From JADKAV01 sp037046735 (GTDB lineage: Bacteria; Actinomycetota; Actinomycetes; S36-B12; UBA10799): a stretch of 64,000 nucleotides of DNA. The DNA lies in contig JBAOHC010000022.1 of the NCBI GenBank assembly GCA_037046735.1, positions 1 to 64,000 on the forward strand. Direction: 5' to 3'. Within the stretch, counting starts at the first letter, position 1. Every line of letters begins with the position of its first letter. Of the stretch, positions 51,258 through 60,295 are shown one piece after another. The notes under the pieces are model-generated. The model saw nothing but the letters and a program-made list of their open reading frames with translations. It did not search any database and was not told where the DNA came from. The translations under genes and the position numbers were made by a program.

Positions 51258-53006
51258 GTGCATCGGGTGGTATCGCGACGCCTTCTTCCCCTGTTGTCCG
51301 CTGCTCTGCTGATGGTCTCGGGCCTGGTCCCGGCCGTGGCTGCCCCGAAACCTGCCCCCACCAAGGTCCCTGCCGCAGGTCTGCCTGCCGAGCGCGCCTA
51401 CCCCGCAGTGCTCGACGCGCCCATCGAGTACGAGGGGATGACCACCTGCGACCCGACGCCGCGCCCAGGTGCCCTGCAACTGCGCCAGTTGCTGCTCGAC
51501 ACCTACGGCGAGGCGGTGATCGGCATCTCGCGCGCCTGCGACCAGGACACCATCAGCGAGCACAAGGAGGGCCGCGCGGTCGACTGGATGGTCGACTGGA
51601 AGAACCCCGCCGAACGTGCCCAGGCGCAGACCTTCGTCGACTGGGTCACCGCGCCCGGTCCGGACGGCACCCCGGCCGCCAACGCCCGCCGGCTCGGCAT
51701 CATGTACATCGGCTGGGGCGATGAGATGTGGCGTGCCTACGACACCAAGCGTGGCTGGACGGAGCTGAAGGGCTGCTACTCGCTGCAGAGTTCGGCCAAT
51801 GACACCTTCTGCCACCGCGACCACGTGCACTTCTCCATGACGTGGGACGGTGCGGCTGCTCGGACCTCGTATTGGGACAACACGCCCGTGCAGGACCTCG
51901 CGTGCCCGATCGCTCGCACGTCGGGCAGCGCCCGTACGCTGACGGCCTCGGCTGCCTTCGTCCCCGTCAAACCGGTACGCGTGTTCAACGGGGCGGCCAA
52001 GGGCGACTTTGGCTGCTATCTGCAGCAACGGCGCTGGTCCGGCGATGATCGCAGCCTGCCCATCCAAGTGACCGGTAAGAAGGGCATCCCGGCCAGCGGC
52101 GTGCAGGCGGTCGCGCTGCGGCTGACCGGCTACACCTCGAACGCCCCGGGGTGGATCACCGCCTCGGGATCTCCCGGCGCCAACGGTCCACAAGTAGTGC
52201 AGTTGGGTATGGAGGGCTCGTCCGCGGCCACCGCAATCGTGCCCGTATCCGACACCGGACGCATCTGGCTGGCGACGATCGCCGGCCACACCCAGGTGGC
52301 GGTGGACGTTCTCGGGTACTTCACACACTCGGCCACCGCCGCGGCCACTGGCAAAGCCGGAACCTGGCAGGCAGTCGCCACGACAGCAGTTGCCACGGTG
52401 GACATCCCGGCCGACAGCAGTCAGTCGATCACTCTGCAGGGCGCCCCCGCCGGTGTTTCGGGCGCCGTGTTGAGTGTCAACACCAGTGGGTCGGCGCCGG
52501 GGCACATCCGGGTGGCCCCGCCGGGCGCCAGGACCAAAGCTGACGCAGTCGATGTCGGCGGCAACCCACGCACGGCGACGGTTCTTGCCGCCACCACCGA
52601 CGGCACTGTCAGCCTGACGAACACCTCCGCGGCGCCGGTTGCCGTCACTGTGCTGCAGTCCGCGTGGATCACCAAGCCGGCCGTCGGTAATGCCCGGATG
52701 GCGCCAGCCAACGTGACCCTCGGCACTGTGAAGACTGCTGGCAAGGTCAAGACTCTGCCGGCCAAGTTGCCTGCTGGCGCCAAGGCCGCGATCGTGAACG
52801 TCACGACGAAGGGCGCCAAGAACAGCGGTGCGGTCACCGTGTGGGGGGCGGGGGAGCAGCCGGCCGGACGCAGCGTGGATGTGCGACTGGGGCGTTCCAA
52901 CAGCGACCTGGTTGTCGTCGCCGTCGCCGAGGACGGCCTGATTCGGATCGCCGGCAACGCCAAGGGTGGCAGCGCCTCGGTGCGCCTGATCGGGGTCGTC
53001 CGGTAG
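51258..53006 (+). CDS. Secreted M15-like (ARB-07466-type) protein with beta-sandwich repeats
   Basis: 582 residues from GTG 51258. It has a signal peptide (RRLLPLLSAALLMVSGLVPA, cleavage after AVAA). Residues about 55-205 carry SEHKEGRAVDWMVDW and RDHVHFSM, the His-x6-Asp and His-x-His zinc ligands of M15/VanY-like carboxypeptidases. The remaining 370 residues are beta-rich repeats with phrases such as GIPASGVQAVALRLTG and TVDIPADSSQSITLQGAPAG, probably cell-wall or surface modules. It probably cuts or binds peptidoglycan outside the cell. Confidence 0.8.
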   Translation: MHRVVSRRLLPLLSAALLMVSGLVPAVAAPKPAPTKVPAAGLPAERAYPAVLDAPIEYEGMTTCDPTPRPGALQLRQLLLDTYGEAVIGISRACDQDTISEHKEGRAVDWMVDWKNPAERAQAQTFVDWVTAPGPDGTPAANARRLGIMYIGWGDEMWRAYDTKRGWTELKGCYSLQSSANDTFCHRDHVHFSMTWDGAAARTSYWDNTPVQDLACPIARTSGSARTLTASAAFVPVKPVRVFNGAAKGDFGCYLQQRRWSGDDRSLPIQVTGKKGIPASGVQAVALRLTGYTSNAPGWITASGSPGANGPQVVQLGMEGSSAATAIVPVSDTGRIWLATIAGHTQVAVDVLGYFTHSATAAATGKAGTWQAVATTAVATVDIPADSSQSITLQGAPAGVSGAVLSVNTSGSAPGHIRVAPPGARTKADAVDVGGNPRTATVLAATTDGTVSLTNTSAAPVAVTVLQSAWITKPAVGNARMAPANVTLGTVKTAGKVKTLPAKLPAGAKAAIVNVTTKGAKNSGAVTVWGAGEQPAGRSVDVRLGRSNSDLVVVAVAEDGLIRIAGNAKGGSASVRLIGVVR

Positions 53007-53011
53007 CGACC

Positions 53012-53017
53012 TAGAGT
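53012..53017 (+). promoter_or_regulatory. -10 box of pcrA (leaderless)
   Basis: TAGAGT lies six nucleotides before GTG 53024, only 5 nt after the previous stop. Confidence 0.5.
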
Positions 53018-53023
53018 GGGACG

Positions 53024-55225
53024 GTGTTAGACCTGACCTCCGACCTCAACCCCCAGCAGGCCGCCGCCGTGACCCACCGTGGCCGGCCGATCCTCGTCGT
53101 CGCCGGCGCCGGATCGGGCAAGACGCGGGTGTTGACGCGGCGCATTGGACACCTGCTGCAGACCCAGCAGGCCGTCCCCTCGGAGATCTTGGCGATCACC
53201 TTCACGAACAAGGCCGCCAACGAGATGAAGGAAAGGGTCGCCGACCTCGTCGGGCCAGTGGGACGCCGGATGTGGGTCTCGACGTTCCACAGCGCCTGTG
53301 TGCGCATCCTGCGCCGGCAGGCCCACCACCTCGGGTATCCGAGTTCGTTCTCCATCTACGACACCGATGATGCCCGCCGGCTGCTCACGCAGATCTCCAA
53401 AGAGCTCAACCTCGACCCGCGCAAGTACAAGCCTCGGGGCCTGGCCCACCAGATCTCCAACCTGAAGAACGAGCTGATCGACCATGAATCGTTCGTCGCC
53501 GAGGGGGAGACCCAGGAGGTCTTGGCCGACGTCTACCGGATGTACACCGAGCGGATGCAGCGCGCAGGGGCGATGGATTTCGACGATCTCATCTCCAACT
53601 CAGTCGCGGTGCTGACGCTGTTCGACGAGGTCGCCGCGTACTACCACCGGCTGTTCGCCCATGTGCTGATCGACGAGTACCAGGACACCAACCATGCCCA
53701 GTACCAGTTGGTCCGCCGCTTGGTCGGCGACGGCGCCGAGGGTCTCGGGCAGGCGGAACTGTGCGTGGTCGGCGACTCGGATCAGTCGATCTACGCATTC
53801 CGGGGTGCCGACGTGCGCAACATCGAGGAGTTCGAGAAGGACTTCCCGGGCGCAGAGGTCGTGATGCTCGAGCAGAACTACCGCTCGACCCAGACCATCC
53901 TATCGGCTGCCAACGCCTTGATCTCCCACAACGCGGGTCGGCGCGAGAAGCGGCTGTGGACTGACTCCGGCGACGGCGACCCCATCGTGGGATACGTCGC
54001 CGATGATGATCGCGACGAGGCCGCATTCGTGGTCGACGAGATTCAGAAGCTCACTGCTGATGGTCTGGACGCCGGTGAGATCGCCGTGTTCTACCGCACA
54101 CACGCGCAGTCCCGGCCTTTGGAAGAGGTGCTGCTGCGCACCGGCTTGCGGTACAAGATCGTGGGCAACGTCCGGTTCTACGAGCGCAAGGAGGTCAGGG
54201 ATGCCCTGGCTTACCTGCGGATCGTGAACAACCGCGAGGACGACTTGGCCCTGCAGCGCATTCTCAACGTGCCCAAACGGGGGCTGGGGGATCGCACCGT
54301 GGAACAGGTGAACGCGTTCGCCAACAGCAATCGGATCACGTTCGAGGATGCGCTGCGCCGAGTGCAGGAGACCGGGGTCGGCCCGCGCGCGGAGTTGCGC
54401 ATCGGTGGCTTCCTCGGCCTGCTCGACGAACTGCGCATGCTGCTCGATTCGGGAGCGGATGTCGAGGACATGGTGGAGGCCGTGCTCGAGCAGTCCGGGC
54501 TGGTGGCTGAATTGCAGTCGTCCACGGACCCGCAGGACGAAGCCCGCCTGGAGAACCTCGGCGAGCTCACCTCGGTGGCCCGGGAGTTCATGAACGACAA
54601 CGCCGACGGCACCCTTTCCGACTTCTTGGAGCGGGTGGCGCTGGTCGCCGAGGCGGATGATGTGCCGGCCCACGAGGGCGGCCTGGTCACGCTGATGACT
54701 CTGCACACAGCCAAGGGCCTGGAGTTCGACGCGGTGTTCTTGACGGGGATGGAAGAGGGGGTGTTCCCGCATGCTCGCTCCTTGGAGGACCGCAAGGAGA
54801 TGGAGGAGGAGCGCCGCCTGGCCTACGTCGGCGTAACCCGCGCGCGCAAGCGCCTGCACATCAGCCGCGCGGAGAGCCGCTTGCAGTTCGGCAAACCACA
54901 GATGAACCCGCCGAGCCGCTTCCTGGAGGAGTTGCCCGCCGCCCTGGTCGACTGGCGGCGCACCGGCCGCGACCTGTCCCGAAGGCCGTCGCTGGGCGGC
55001 CGGGGGGCGGCACCGGCCCTGGCCGCCGTGGCGGGGACTGCTCGCCGGGCTGCTGGGCCGGTCCTGCAATTGGTCGCTGGCGAGAACGTTCTGCACCCCA
55101 AGTTCGGCCTGGGCAAGGTCGTCTCCACGGCTGGCACCGGCGACAAGGCCGAGGCCCACGTGGACTTCGGCAGCGAGGGCGTCAAGCGCCTGTTGCTGCG
55201 GTACGCGCCGGTGGAGAAGTTGTAG
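53024..55225 (+). CDS. pcrA: ATP-dependent DNA helicase PcrA/UvrD
   Basis: 733 residues from GTG 53024, a superfamily 1A 3'-5' helicase. Q-motif LNPQQAAAVTHRGRP, Walker A VAGAGSGKTRVLTRR (about residue 28), motif II LIDEYQDTNHAQYQLV, motif III GDSDQSIYAFRGAD, motif IV EQNYRSTQTIL, motif V TLMTLHTAKGLEFDAVFLTG and motif VI EERRLAYVGVTRARKRL are all present. The C-terminal Tudor-like extension (NVLHPKFGLGKVVSTAGTG) binds RNA polymerase in PcrA. It acts in repair, replication restart and transcription conflicts. Confidence 0.96.
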   Translation: MLDLTSDLNPQQAAAVTHRGRPILVVAGAGSGKTRVLTRRIGHLLQTQQAVPSEILAITFTNKAANEMKERVADLVGPVGRRMWVSTFHSACVRILRRQAHHLGYPSSFSIYDTDDARRLLTQISKELNLDPRKYKPRGLAHQISNLKNELIDHESFVAEGETQEVLADVYRMYTERMQRAGAMDFDDLISNSVAVLTLFDEVAAYYHRLFAHVLIDEYQDTNHAQYQLVRRLVGDGAEGLGQAELCVVGDSDQSIYAFRGADVRNIEEFEKDFPGAEVVMLEQNYRSTQTILSAANALISHNAGRREKRLWTDSGDGDPIVGYVADDDRDEAAFVVDEIQKLTADGLDAGEIAVFYRTHAQSRPLEEVLLRTGLRYKIVGNVRFYERKEVRDALAYLRIVNNREDDLALQRILNVPKRGLGDRTVEQVNAFANSNRITFEDALRRVQETGVGPRAELRIGGFLGLLDELRMLLDSGADVEDMVEAVLEQSGLVAELQSSTDPQDEARLENLGELTSVAREFMNDNADGTLSDFLERVALVAEADDVPAHEGGLVTLMTLHTAKGLEFDAVFLTGMEEGVFPHARSLEDRKEMEEERRLAYVGVTRARKRLHISRAESRLQFGKPQMNPPSRFLEELPAALVDWRRTGRDLSRRPSLGGRGAAPALAAVAGTARRAAGPVLQLVAGENVLHPKFGLGKVVSTAGTGDKAEAHVDFGSEGVKRLLLRYAPVEKL

Positions 55226-55498
55226 GTCTGCTGCGGTCGGGTCCGCCCACCGTGGAAATCGCAAACGCTTGTAGCGGCGAGCGAACCGGCCCTGGCGAAG
55301 ACGCAGCCGAACGCGTTTGGCGCGGACGAACGCCTCACAACTCCACAGCCGAGGGTGCTGGCCCGGCCGGAAATCCGTGGTCCGGCCCACACCAACGTGG
55401 CTCGCCGCACATGAGAGTGGCCGACCTCACGTCCCAATTGCGCTATATGTCTGTTTTGTCCTGATTAATCGGAGGCATAAACGAGCATTCATTGAAAC
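55226..55498. other. Intergenic region after pcrA
   Basis: It contains one GACGAACGCCT repeat at about 55325, as in 40112-40374. Near the right end it is more AT-rich (TTTTGTCCTGATTAATCGGAG), probably the promoter of the M23 genes. No gene is seen. Confidence 0.45.
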
Positions 55499-56002
55499 AT
55501 GAACAAGTTGTCACCCCTCGTCGGAGCCGCTCTCGCTACAGCGCTGCTGATCCCGGCCGGCGCTCCTGCCGTCGCCGCTTCGCACGACAACCGGACCTCA
55601 TCTGCGCAGGCCGCGTTTGCCGACCTGCCCACCACCAACTATCGGCTGTCCGCCAGGTTCAACCAACGCGGCGGTTACTGGTCCTCGGGCCGGCACACCG
55701 GCCTGGACTTCGCCGCCCCCAGCGGAACCCGCGTCGATGCCGTCGCCGACGGCAAGGTCGTCTTCGCCGGCCGCGCCGGTGCCTACGGCAAGGCGGTCAT
55801 CATCAGGCACTCCGATGGCAAGCGCAGCCTCTACGCCCACTTGAACAAGATCACGACCCGGAAGGGCAAGAAGGTCACCAGCGGGACCAAGATCGGCAAG
55901 GTCGGCGCCACGGGCAACACCACCGGACCGCACCTGCACTTCGAGGTCCGTGGCAAGAACGGCAAGAAGCTCAACCCCCGCAACTACCTGCGAGGTGAGT
56001 GA
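55499..56002 (+). CDS. Secreted M23 peptidase (LytM-like), first of two
   Basis: 167 residues from ATG 55499. A signal peptide (LVGAALATALLIPAGAPAVA) is followed by a single M23 domain with HTGLDFAAPSG (zinc His and Asp near residues 66-70), RSLYAHLNKI and GPHLHFEV (catalytic His-x-His). It is short, essentially only the catalytic fold. It should cut peptidoglycan cross-bridges. The RBS is not obvious (CGGAGG lies 24 nt upstream). It overlaps or touches the second M23 gene. An M23 gene beside pcrA/uvrD1 is conserved in actinobacteria. Confidence 0.88.
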   Translation: MNKLSPLVGAALATALLIPAGAPAVAASHDNRTSSAQAAFADLPTTNYRLSARFNQRGGYWSSGRHTGLDFAAPSGTRVDAVADGKVVFAGRAGAYGKAVIIRHSDGKRSLYAHLNKITTRKGKKVTSGTKIGKVGATGNTTGPHLHFEVRGKNGKKLNPRNYLRGE

Positions 56003-56003
56003 C

Positions 56004-56648
56004 ATGACCCCCGACATCAGAGGAGCCGTCCAGGCTGGCAGCGTAGTCGCCGTCGCAGGAGCAATCGTGCTCGGCGCCGTCGCGCCTGGCCTGGCGACCC
56101 AGTTCGAGGACCCGACACCGGAACCAGCGGCCGAGGTCATCGACGAAACCATCGAACCGGTCCACCCGTTCGATCCCGCCGACATGGCGGCTGCCGCCAG
56201 ACTGGCCAAGCAGATCGAACTGCAGCGGGCCAAACGTGCCGCCGCGCGCGCCCAGCGCTCCAGCGGCCCCATGTTCACGCCAACCCGCAACTACAACCTC
56301 TCGGCGAGATATGGACAGCCAGGTGGCTGGTCGCGTGGGTACCACACCGGTCTGGACTTCGCCGCCGCCACCGGAACCCCCGTGTTCGCCGCGCTGGCCG
56401 GCAAGGTGATCGAGGTTGGCTACGCGGGTGCCTATGGCAACAGCATCGTGATTCTCCACGACAACGGCCGCAAGACCCGGTACGCACACCTGTCATCGAC
56501 CGATGTCAAGCAGGGCCAGAAGGTCCTGCGCGGCGAGCACATCGGCGAGGTCGGCTCGACGGGCAACAGCACCGGTCCGCACCTGCACTTCGAGGTGTTC
56601 ACCGGAACCGGCGAAGAGAGCTTCCGCAACCCGGCCGACTTCCTCTGA
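56004..56648 (+). CDS. Membrane-anchored M23 peptidase, second of two
   Basis: 214 residues from ATG 56004 with GAGGTGAG upstream; GTG 55995 is also in frame. One N-terminal hydrophobic segment (GSVVAVAGAIVLGAVAPGLA) is followed by an acidic, Pro-rich linker, a basic helix (LAKQIELQRAKRAAARAQRS) and an M23 domain: YHTGLDFAAATGTPVFAAL, KTRYAHLSS and GPHLHFEVFTG. The domain is clearly related to that of the gene in front (shared YNLSAR/YRLSAR, GAYG, TGPHLHFEV), which implies a tandem duplication with a different N-terminus. Confidence 0.88.
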   Translation: MTPDIRGAVQAGSVVAVAGAIVLGAVAPGLATQFEDPTPEPAAEVIDETIEPVHPFDPADMAAAARLAKQIELQRAKRAAARAQRSSGPMFTPTRNYNLSARYGQPGGWSRGYHTGLDFAAATGTPVFAALAGKVIEVGYAGAYGNSIVILHDNGRKTRYAHLSSTDVKQGQKVLRGEHIGEVGSTGNSTGPHLHFEVFTGTGEESFRNPADFL

Positions 56649-56650
56649 GG

Positions 56651-57619
56651 TCAGCGGGTAGCGGCTGAGCGCGGGGGCGCTGCCGGGTCGCCGTCAACCC
56701 CGACCTTGCCCGTGCTGCTCCCGATCGACGTCGTACCACGCACCAGCGTCGACCCGTCAGTATCGAGCTGCGCCAGTGTCGTGCAGATCTCGTGCACGAC
56801 GCGCCCATCGACGGGAAACGACATATGTCCGACTCCGCGCACGAACACGTTGCGCGCGTTCAGATCGGGATGCACGATCCGCGCGTTGCGTTTGGGGATG
56901 ATCATCTGATCCAGATCCGACCAGAACGCCAGCATCCGGGTGCGGCAGCCCGGCGCCGGCGCATCGAGTTCGCGCACGATCGGGGAGTCGGGGCGCATCT
57001 GCCGCGCCACCGAGTGCGGCACCAGGTAGGCCGGCATCGTGCCGGAGTGGGGCGACCCCAGCGTGACCAAGGTGTGGACCCGCTTGTCACCGCCGAGCTG
57101 CTGGACGTAATACCGGGCGATAACCCCGCCCATGGAGTGACCGATCACGTGCACTCGTTCGTAGCCGGTCTCGCGGCGCACCTTCTCGACGAGGCTCTTC
57201 AGGCGCCGGGCGACCCGCGGGATGTCGTCGGTGAGCGGTGAGTAGTTCAACGTGATGACGCGGCCGAATCCTCGCCGGTTCAGGGCCCGCCGCAGGAACG
57301 CGAAGACGGTGTGATTGTCGATCACCCCGTGGATCAAGATGATGGGGGTACCCGCTGCCTCCACGTCGCCGATGATCAAGCCGCGCTGAATCGGGGGCAG
57401 ATTGTTCAGAGTGTGGTGGTGTTCCGCATGGCGGTACTTGTCCTCGACCAGGCCGAAGGGGTACATGGCCACGTGGGTGGCCAGGAATGCGGCCTCGGTG
57501 GCGACCCCTCGAATCCCGCGCAGGTTCAGCAGGGATTTCTTCGCTGAAGAGGTGGTGTGGCGGGCCTTCTCGAGGTTGCGACGTAACGATGTCTCATCGT
57601 CGTCGGGACACTCGGGCAT
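56651..57619 (-). CDS. Triacylglycerol-lipase-like alpha/beta hydrolase
   Basis: 322 residues from ATG 57619; upstream starts give implausible sequence. IILIHGVIDNHTVF is the oxyanion strand, VIGHSMGGVIARYYVQQLGG the nucleophile elbow, LVTLGSPHSGTMPAYL the lipase continuation, and VRGVGHMSFPVD carries the catalytic His. No signal peptide, so it is cytoplasmic or membrane-attached through TEAAFLATHVAMYPFGL. Convergent with the M23 pair (2 nt apart). Confidence 0.8.
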   Translation of the reverse strand: MPECPDDDETSLRRNLEKARHTTSSAKKSLLNLRGIRGVATEAAFLATHVAMYPFGLVEDKYRHAEHHHTLNNLPPIQRGLIIGDVEAAGTPIILIHGVIDNHTVFAFLRRALNRRGFGRVITLNYSPLTDDIPRVARRLKSLVEKVRRETGYERVHVIGHSMGGVIARYYVQQLGGDKRVHTLVTLGSPHSGTMPAYLVPHSVARQMRPDSPIVRELDAPAPGCRTRMLAFWSDLDQMIIPKRNARIVHPDLNARNVFVRGVGHMSFPVDGRVVHEICTTLAQLDTDGSTLVRGTTSIGSSTGKVGVDGDPAAPPRSAATR

Positions 57620-57780
57620 AAGGGGAACGTAGCCTATCGGCCCCCCATTTGTAACGAGGAAACCGCAAGAAAGCCCAGAAAACTCCGGTGCTTTGGCCCG
57701 TTCGAGCCCTGCGCGCGGCGGCGGTTTCGCAGGCGCGGCCAGGCGGGAACTCGGTCGTGAACCCCCTCCGGCCCCAGGAA

Positions 57781-57829
57781 TGGGCAGTTGTTGCGATTCG
57801 CCGCGGCGTGTCGCAACACCGTCTGCCCA
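57781..57829 (+). repeat. Dispersed palindromic repeat A, copy 3
   Basis: TGGGCAG ... CTGCCCA outer arms, TGCGA ... TCGCA middle arms and a CGCCGCGGCG self-complementary centre make a three-tier hairpin. The core TGCGATTCGCCGCGGCGTGT then CGCA differs slightly from copies 1 and 2. Confidence 0.8.
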
Positions 57830-57899
57830 TTTGCTCAAACGGTCGCGGCGGTCCCCTTCTCCACCGGACAGGACACGTCTCCAACTTCCGGCCGAGCGA

Positions 57900-57905
57900 T
57901 ACCAT
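57900..57905 (+). promoter_or_regulatory. -10 box of the cobalamin-domain relic (leaderless)
   Basis: TACCAT overlaps the ATG at 57904 and lies seven nucleotides before GTG 57913. This argues that translation begins at 57913 rather than 57904. Confidence 0.5.
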
Positions 57906-57912
57906 GGCCCCC

Positions 57913-58158
57913 GTGACCACCCGTGTCCTCGTCGCCACCGCTCGCCCGTACGACGTCACTCTGGCCCTGTGCGAAGCCGGTTACGAGGTCATCTACGTGG
58001 GTGAGCAGCCCGCGCAAGCGCTGCTGGCCGCGGCGGAGCAGGAGGACGTCGCCGCGATCCTGCTCCCCACAGATACCGGCGAGTTGGCCGACAGCGGCTT
58101 CCGGATCATCGAAGTGGCGGGCAGCACCTACGCGGATGTGGTAGCCCAGTTGCCCTAG
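57913..58158 (+). CDS. Cobalamin-binding-domain-like small protein lacking the B12 motif
   Basis: About 81 residues from GTG 57913 (MTTRVLVATARPYDVTLALC). The beta-alpha fold, with GYEVIYVGEQPAQALLAAAE-QEDVAAILLP, closely follows the start of methylmalonyl-CoA-mutase-type B12 domains (RVLVAK...GFEVIYTG...A..EDADAIG). Yet the Asp-x-His-x-x-Gly ligand loop is replaced by ARPYDV, and the protein stops after half the domain. Actinobacteria often carry a full B12-domain gene near pcrA/sucC. It cannot bind B12 in the usual base-off mode and may be a repurposed or decaying copy. Confidence 0.65.
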   Translation: MTTRVLVATARPYDVTLALCEAGYEVIYVGEQPAQALLAAAEQEDVAAILLPTDTGELADSGFRIIEVAGSTYADVVAQLP

Positions 58159-58218
58159 CCGTCACCGGTATTCAGTAGCGTCAGGCTCAGGGCCAATCCG
58201 ACGACAGTAGGTGGTGCA

Positions 58219-59391
58219 GTGGATCTATACGAGTACCAAGCGAAGGAATTGTTCGCCAAACACGGCGTCCCGACCCAGAGCGGTGAAGTGGTGACCGAGG
58301 CGCAGGCCGCCGAGGCCGCTGCCCAGCGCATCGGCGGGGCGGTCGTCGTCAAGGCCCAGGTGAAGACCGGTGGCCGCGGTAAGGCCGGCGGCGTGAAGCT
58401 CGCCGAGAACCCGGCGGATGCCAAGGTGAAGGCGGAGGCCATTCTGGGCCTCGACATCAAGGGGCACATCGTGCACAAGGTGCTGATCACCGGCGCCGCT
58501 GACATCGCGGAGGAGTACTACGTCTCCTTCCTGCTCGACCGGGCCAACCGCGACTTCCTGGCCATGGCCAGCGTGGAGGGCGGCATGGACATCGAGGAGG
58601 TGGCCGCCACCAAGCCGGAGGCCTTGGCCAAGGTCAGCATTGACCCCATCGTCGGCGTCGACGAGGCGAAGGCCGCCGAGATCGTCGCCCAAGCGGCCTT
58701 CCCGGCCGAGGTGGCCGACCAGGTCGCCAACGTACTCGTGAAGTTGTGGGACGTCTTCGTCAAGGAAGACGCGACGCTGGTTGAGGTCAATCCCCTGGTC
58801 AAGACTCCAGACGGCGTGGTGCTGGCCCTCGACGGCAAGGTCACCCTCGACGACAGCGCCGACTTCCGCCACCCCGACCACGCAGCTCTGGTGGACATCG
58901 GCGCCACCGATCCGCTGGAGGTCAAGGCCAAGGAGAAGGGCCTGAACTACGTGAAGCTGTCCGGTGAGGTCGGCATCATCGGCAACGGCGCTGGCCTGGT
59001 CATGAGCACCCTGGACGTGGTGGCCTACGCCGGGGAGCAGTTCGGCGGGGTGAAGCCCGCGAACTTCCTGGACATCGGTGGCGGTGCCTCCGCCCAGGTC
59101 ATGGCCGATGGTCTGGAGATCATCCTCGGCGACCCCGAGGTGAAGAGTGTGTTCGTCAACGTGTTCGGTGGCATCACCGCATGTGACGCGGTCGCCAACG
59201 GCATCGTGCAGGCCATGGGCATGCTCGCCGAACGCGGCGACGCCGTCGACAAGCCGATCGTGTGCCGCCTCGATGGCAACAACGCCGCCGAGGGTCGCCG
59301 GATCCTCGATGAGGCCGAGCACGACGTCATTGAACTGGTCGACACCATGGACGAAGCAGCGGCCCGCGTGGCCGAACTGGCGTCACGGTAA
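58219..59391 (+). CDS. sucC: Succinyl-CoA synthetase, beta subunit (ADP/GDP-forming)
   Basis: 390 residues from GTG 58219, with AGTAGGTGG upstream and a TAGCGT box at 58176-58181. MDLYEYQAKELFAKHGVPTQ starts the ATP-grasp domain, with VVVKAQVKTGGRGKAGGVKL in the nucleotide site and VEVNPLVKTPDG at the metal ligands. The C-terminal CoA-ligase part has GNGAGLVMSTLDVVAYAG and VFVNVFGGITACD. It conserves energy in the TCA cycle. sucD follows after 14 nt. Confidence 0.96.
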   Translation: MDLYEYQAKELFAKHGVPTQSGEVVTEAQAAEAAAQRIGGAVVVKAQVKTGGRGKAGGVKLAENPADAKVKAEAILGLDIKGHIVHKVLITGAADIAEEYYVSFLLDRANRDFLAMASVEGGMDIEEVAATKPEALAKVSIDPIVGVDEAKAAEIVAQAAFPAEVADQVANVLVKLWDVFVKEDATLVEVNPLVKTPDGVVLALDGKVTLDDSADFRHPDHAALVDIGATDPLEVKAKEKGLNYVKLSGEVGIIGNGAGLVMSTLDVVAYAGEQFGGVKPANFLDIGGGASAQVMADGLEIILGDPEVKSVFVNVFGGITACDAVANGIVQAMGMLAERGDAVDKPIVCRLDGNNAAEGRRILDEAEHDVIELVDTMDEAAARVAELASR

Positions 59392-59405
59392 GGGAGGAAA
59401 CAAGC

Positions 59406-60290
59406 ATGGCTATCTACCTCGACGAGAACTCCCGCATCCTGGTGCAGGGCATCACCGGTTCGGAGGGTGGCAAGCACACCCGCCGGATGGTGGCTGGCGG
59501 CTCCAACATCGTTGCCGGAGTCACCCCGGGCAAAGGCGGTCAGACCGTCGATGCCGACGGCACGGCGATCCCCGTTTTCAACTCGGTCCAGGACGCTGTC
59601 GACGCCACGGGCGCCAATGTGTCTGTGGTCTTCGTCCCCCCGAAGTTCACCAAGGCTGCCGTGTACGAAGTCGTGGACGCGCAGGTGCCGCTCGGTGTGG
59701 TGATCACTGAAGGTGTCCCGGTTCACGACACGGCGCAGTTCTTCACCTACGCCCAGAACTCCGGAACGACCCGGCTGATCGGACCGAACTGCCCCGGGTT
59801 GATCAGTCCAGGGAAGTCGAATGCGGGCATCATCCCCGCCGACATCACCAAGCCTGGACGACTGGGTTTGGTGTCGAAGTCGGGCACCCTGACCTACCAG
59901 ATGATGTTCGAGTGCCGGGATATCGGCTTCACCACGTGTGTGGGTATCGGCGGCGACCCGGTCATCGGCACGACGCACATCGACTGCCTCGCGGCCTTCG
60001 AGGAGGACCCGGACACCGAGGTCATCATCATGATCGGCGAGATCGGCGGTGATGCCGAGGAGCGTGCGGCAGCCTTCATCAAGGAGAACGTCACCAAACC
60101 CGTGGTCGGGTATGTGGCGGGCTTCACCGCCCCCGAAGGCAAGACCATGGGACATGCCGGAGCCATCGTGTCCGGTTCGTCGGGGACGGCCGCAGCCAAG
60201 GCCGAAGCCCTCGAAGCGGCTGGTGTCCGGGTGGGCAAGACCCCGTCCGAGACGGCCCGGTTGGCCCGCGAGATCGTCGCCTCACTGTAG
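59406..60290 (+). CDS. sucD: Succinyl-CoA synthetase, alpha subunit
   Basis: 294 residues from ATG 59406, with AGGGAGGAAAC upstream. The CoA-binding Rossmann part has ILVQGITGSEGGKHTRRMVA and VTPGKGGQTVDADG. LIGPNCPGLISPGKSNAGII and GIGGDPVIGTTHIDCL are signature sequences. The phosphohistidine is His250 in MGHAGAIVSGSSGTA. It pairs with SucC. A very strong terminator follows five bases after the stop. Confidence 0.97.
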   Translation: MAIYLDENSRILVQGITGSEGGKHTRRMVAGGSNIVAGVTPGKGGQTVDADGTAIPVFNSVQDAVDATGANVSVVFVPPKFTKAAVYEVVDAQVPLGVVITEGVPVHDTAQFFTYAQNSGTTRLIGPNCPGLISPGKSNAGIIPADITKPGRLGLVSKSGTLTYQMMFECRDIGFTTCVGIGGDPVIGTTHIDCLAAFEEDPDTEVIIMIGEIGGDAEERAAAFIKENVTKPVVGYVAGFTAPEGKTMGHAGAIVSGSSGTAAAKAEALEAAGVRVGKTPSETARLAREIVASL

Positions 60291-60295
60291 AAGTC

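Noticed and set aside
57688..57912. Longer start for the cobalamin-domain relic
   Set aside because: The extension crosses palindromic repeat A and has no protein-like features; the TACCAT box favours GTG 57913.
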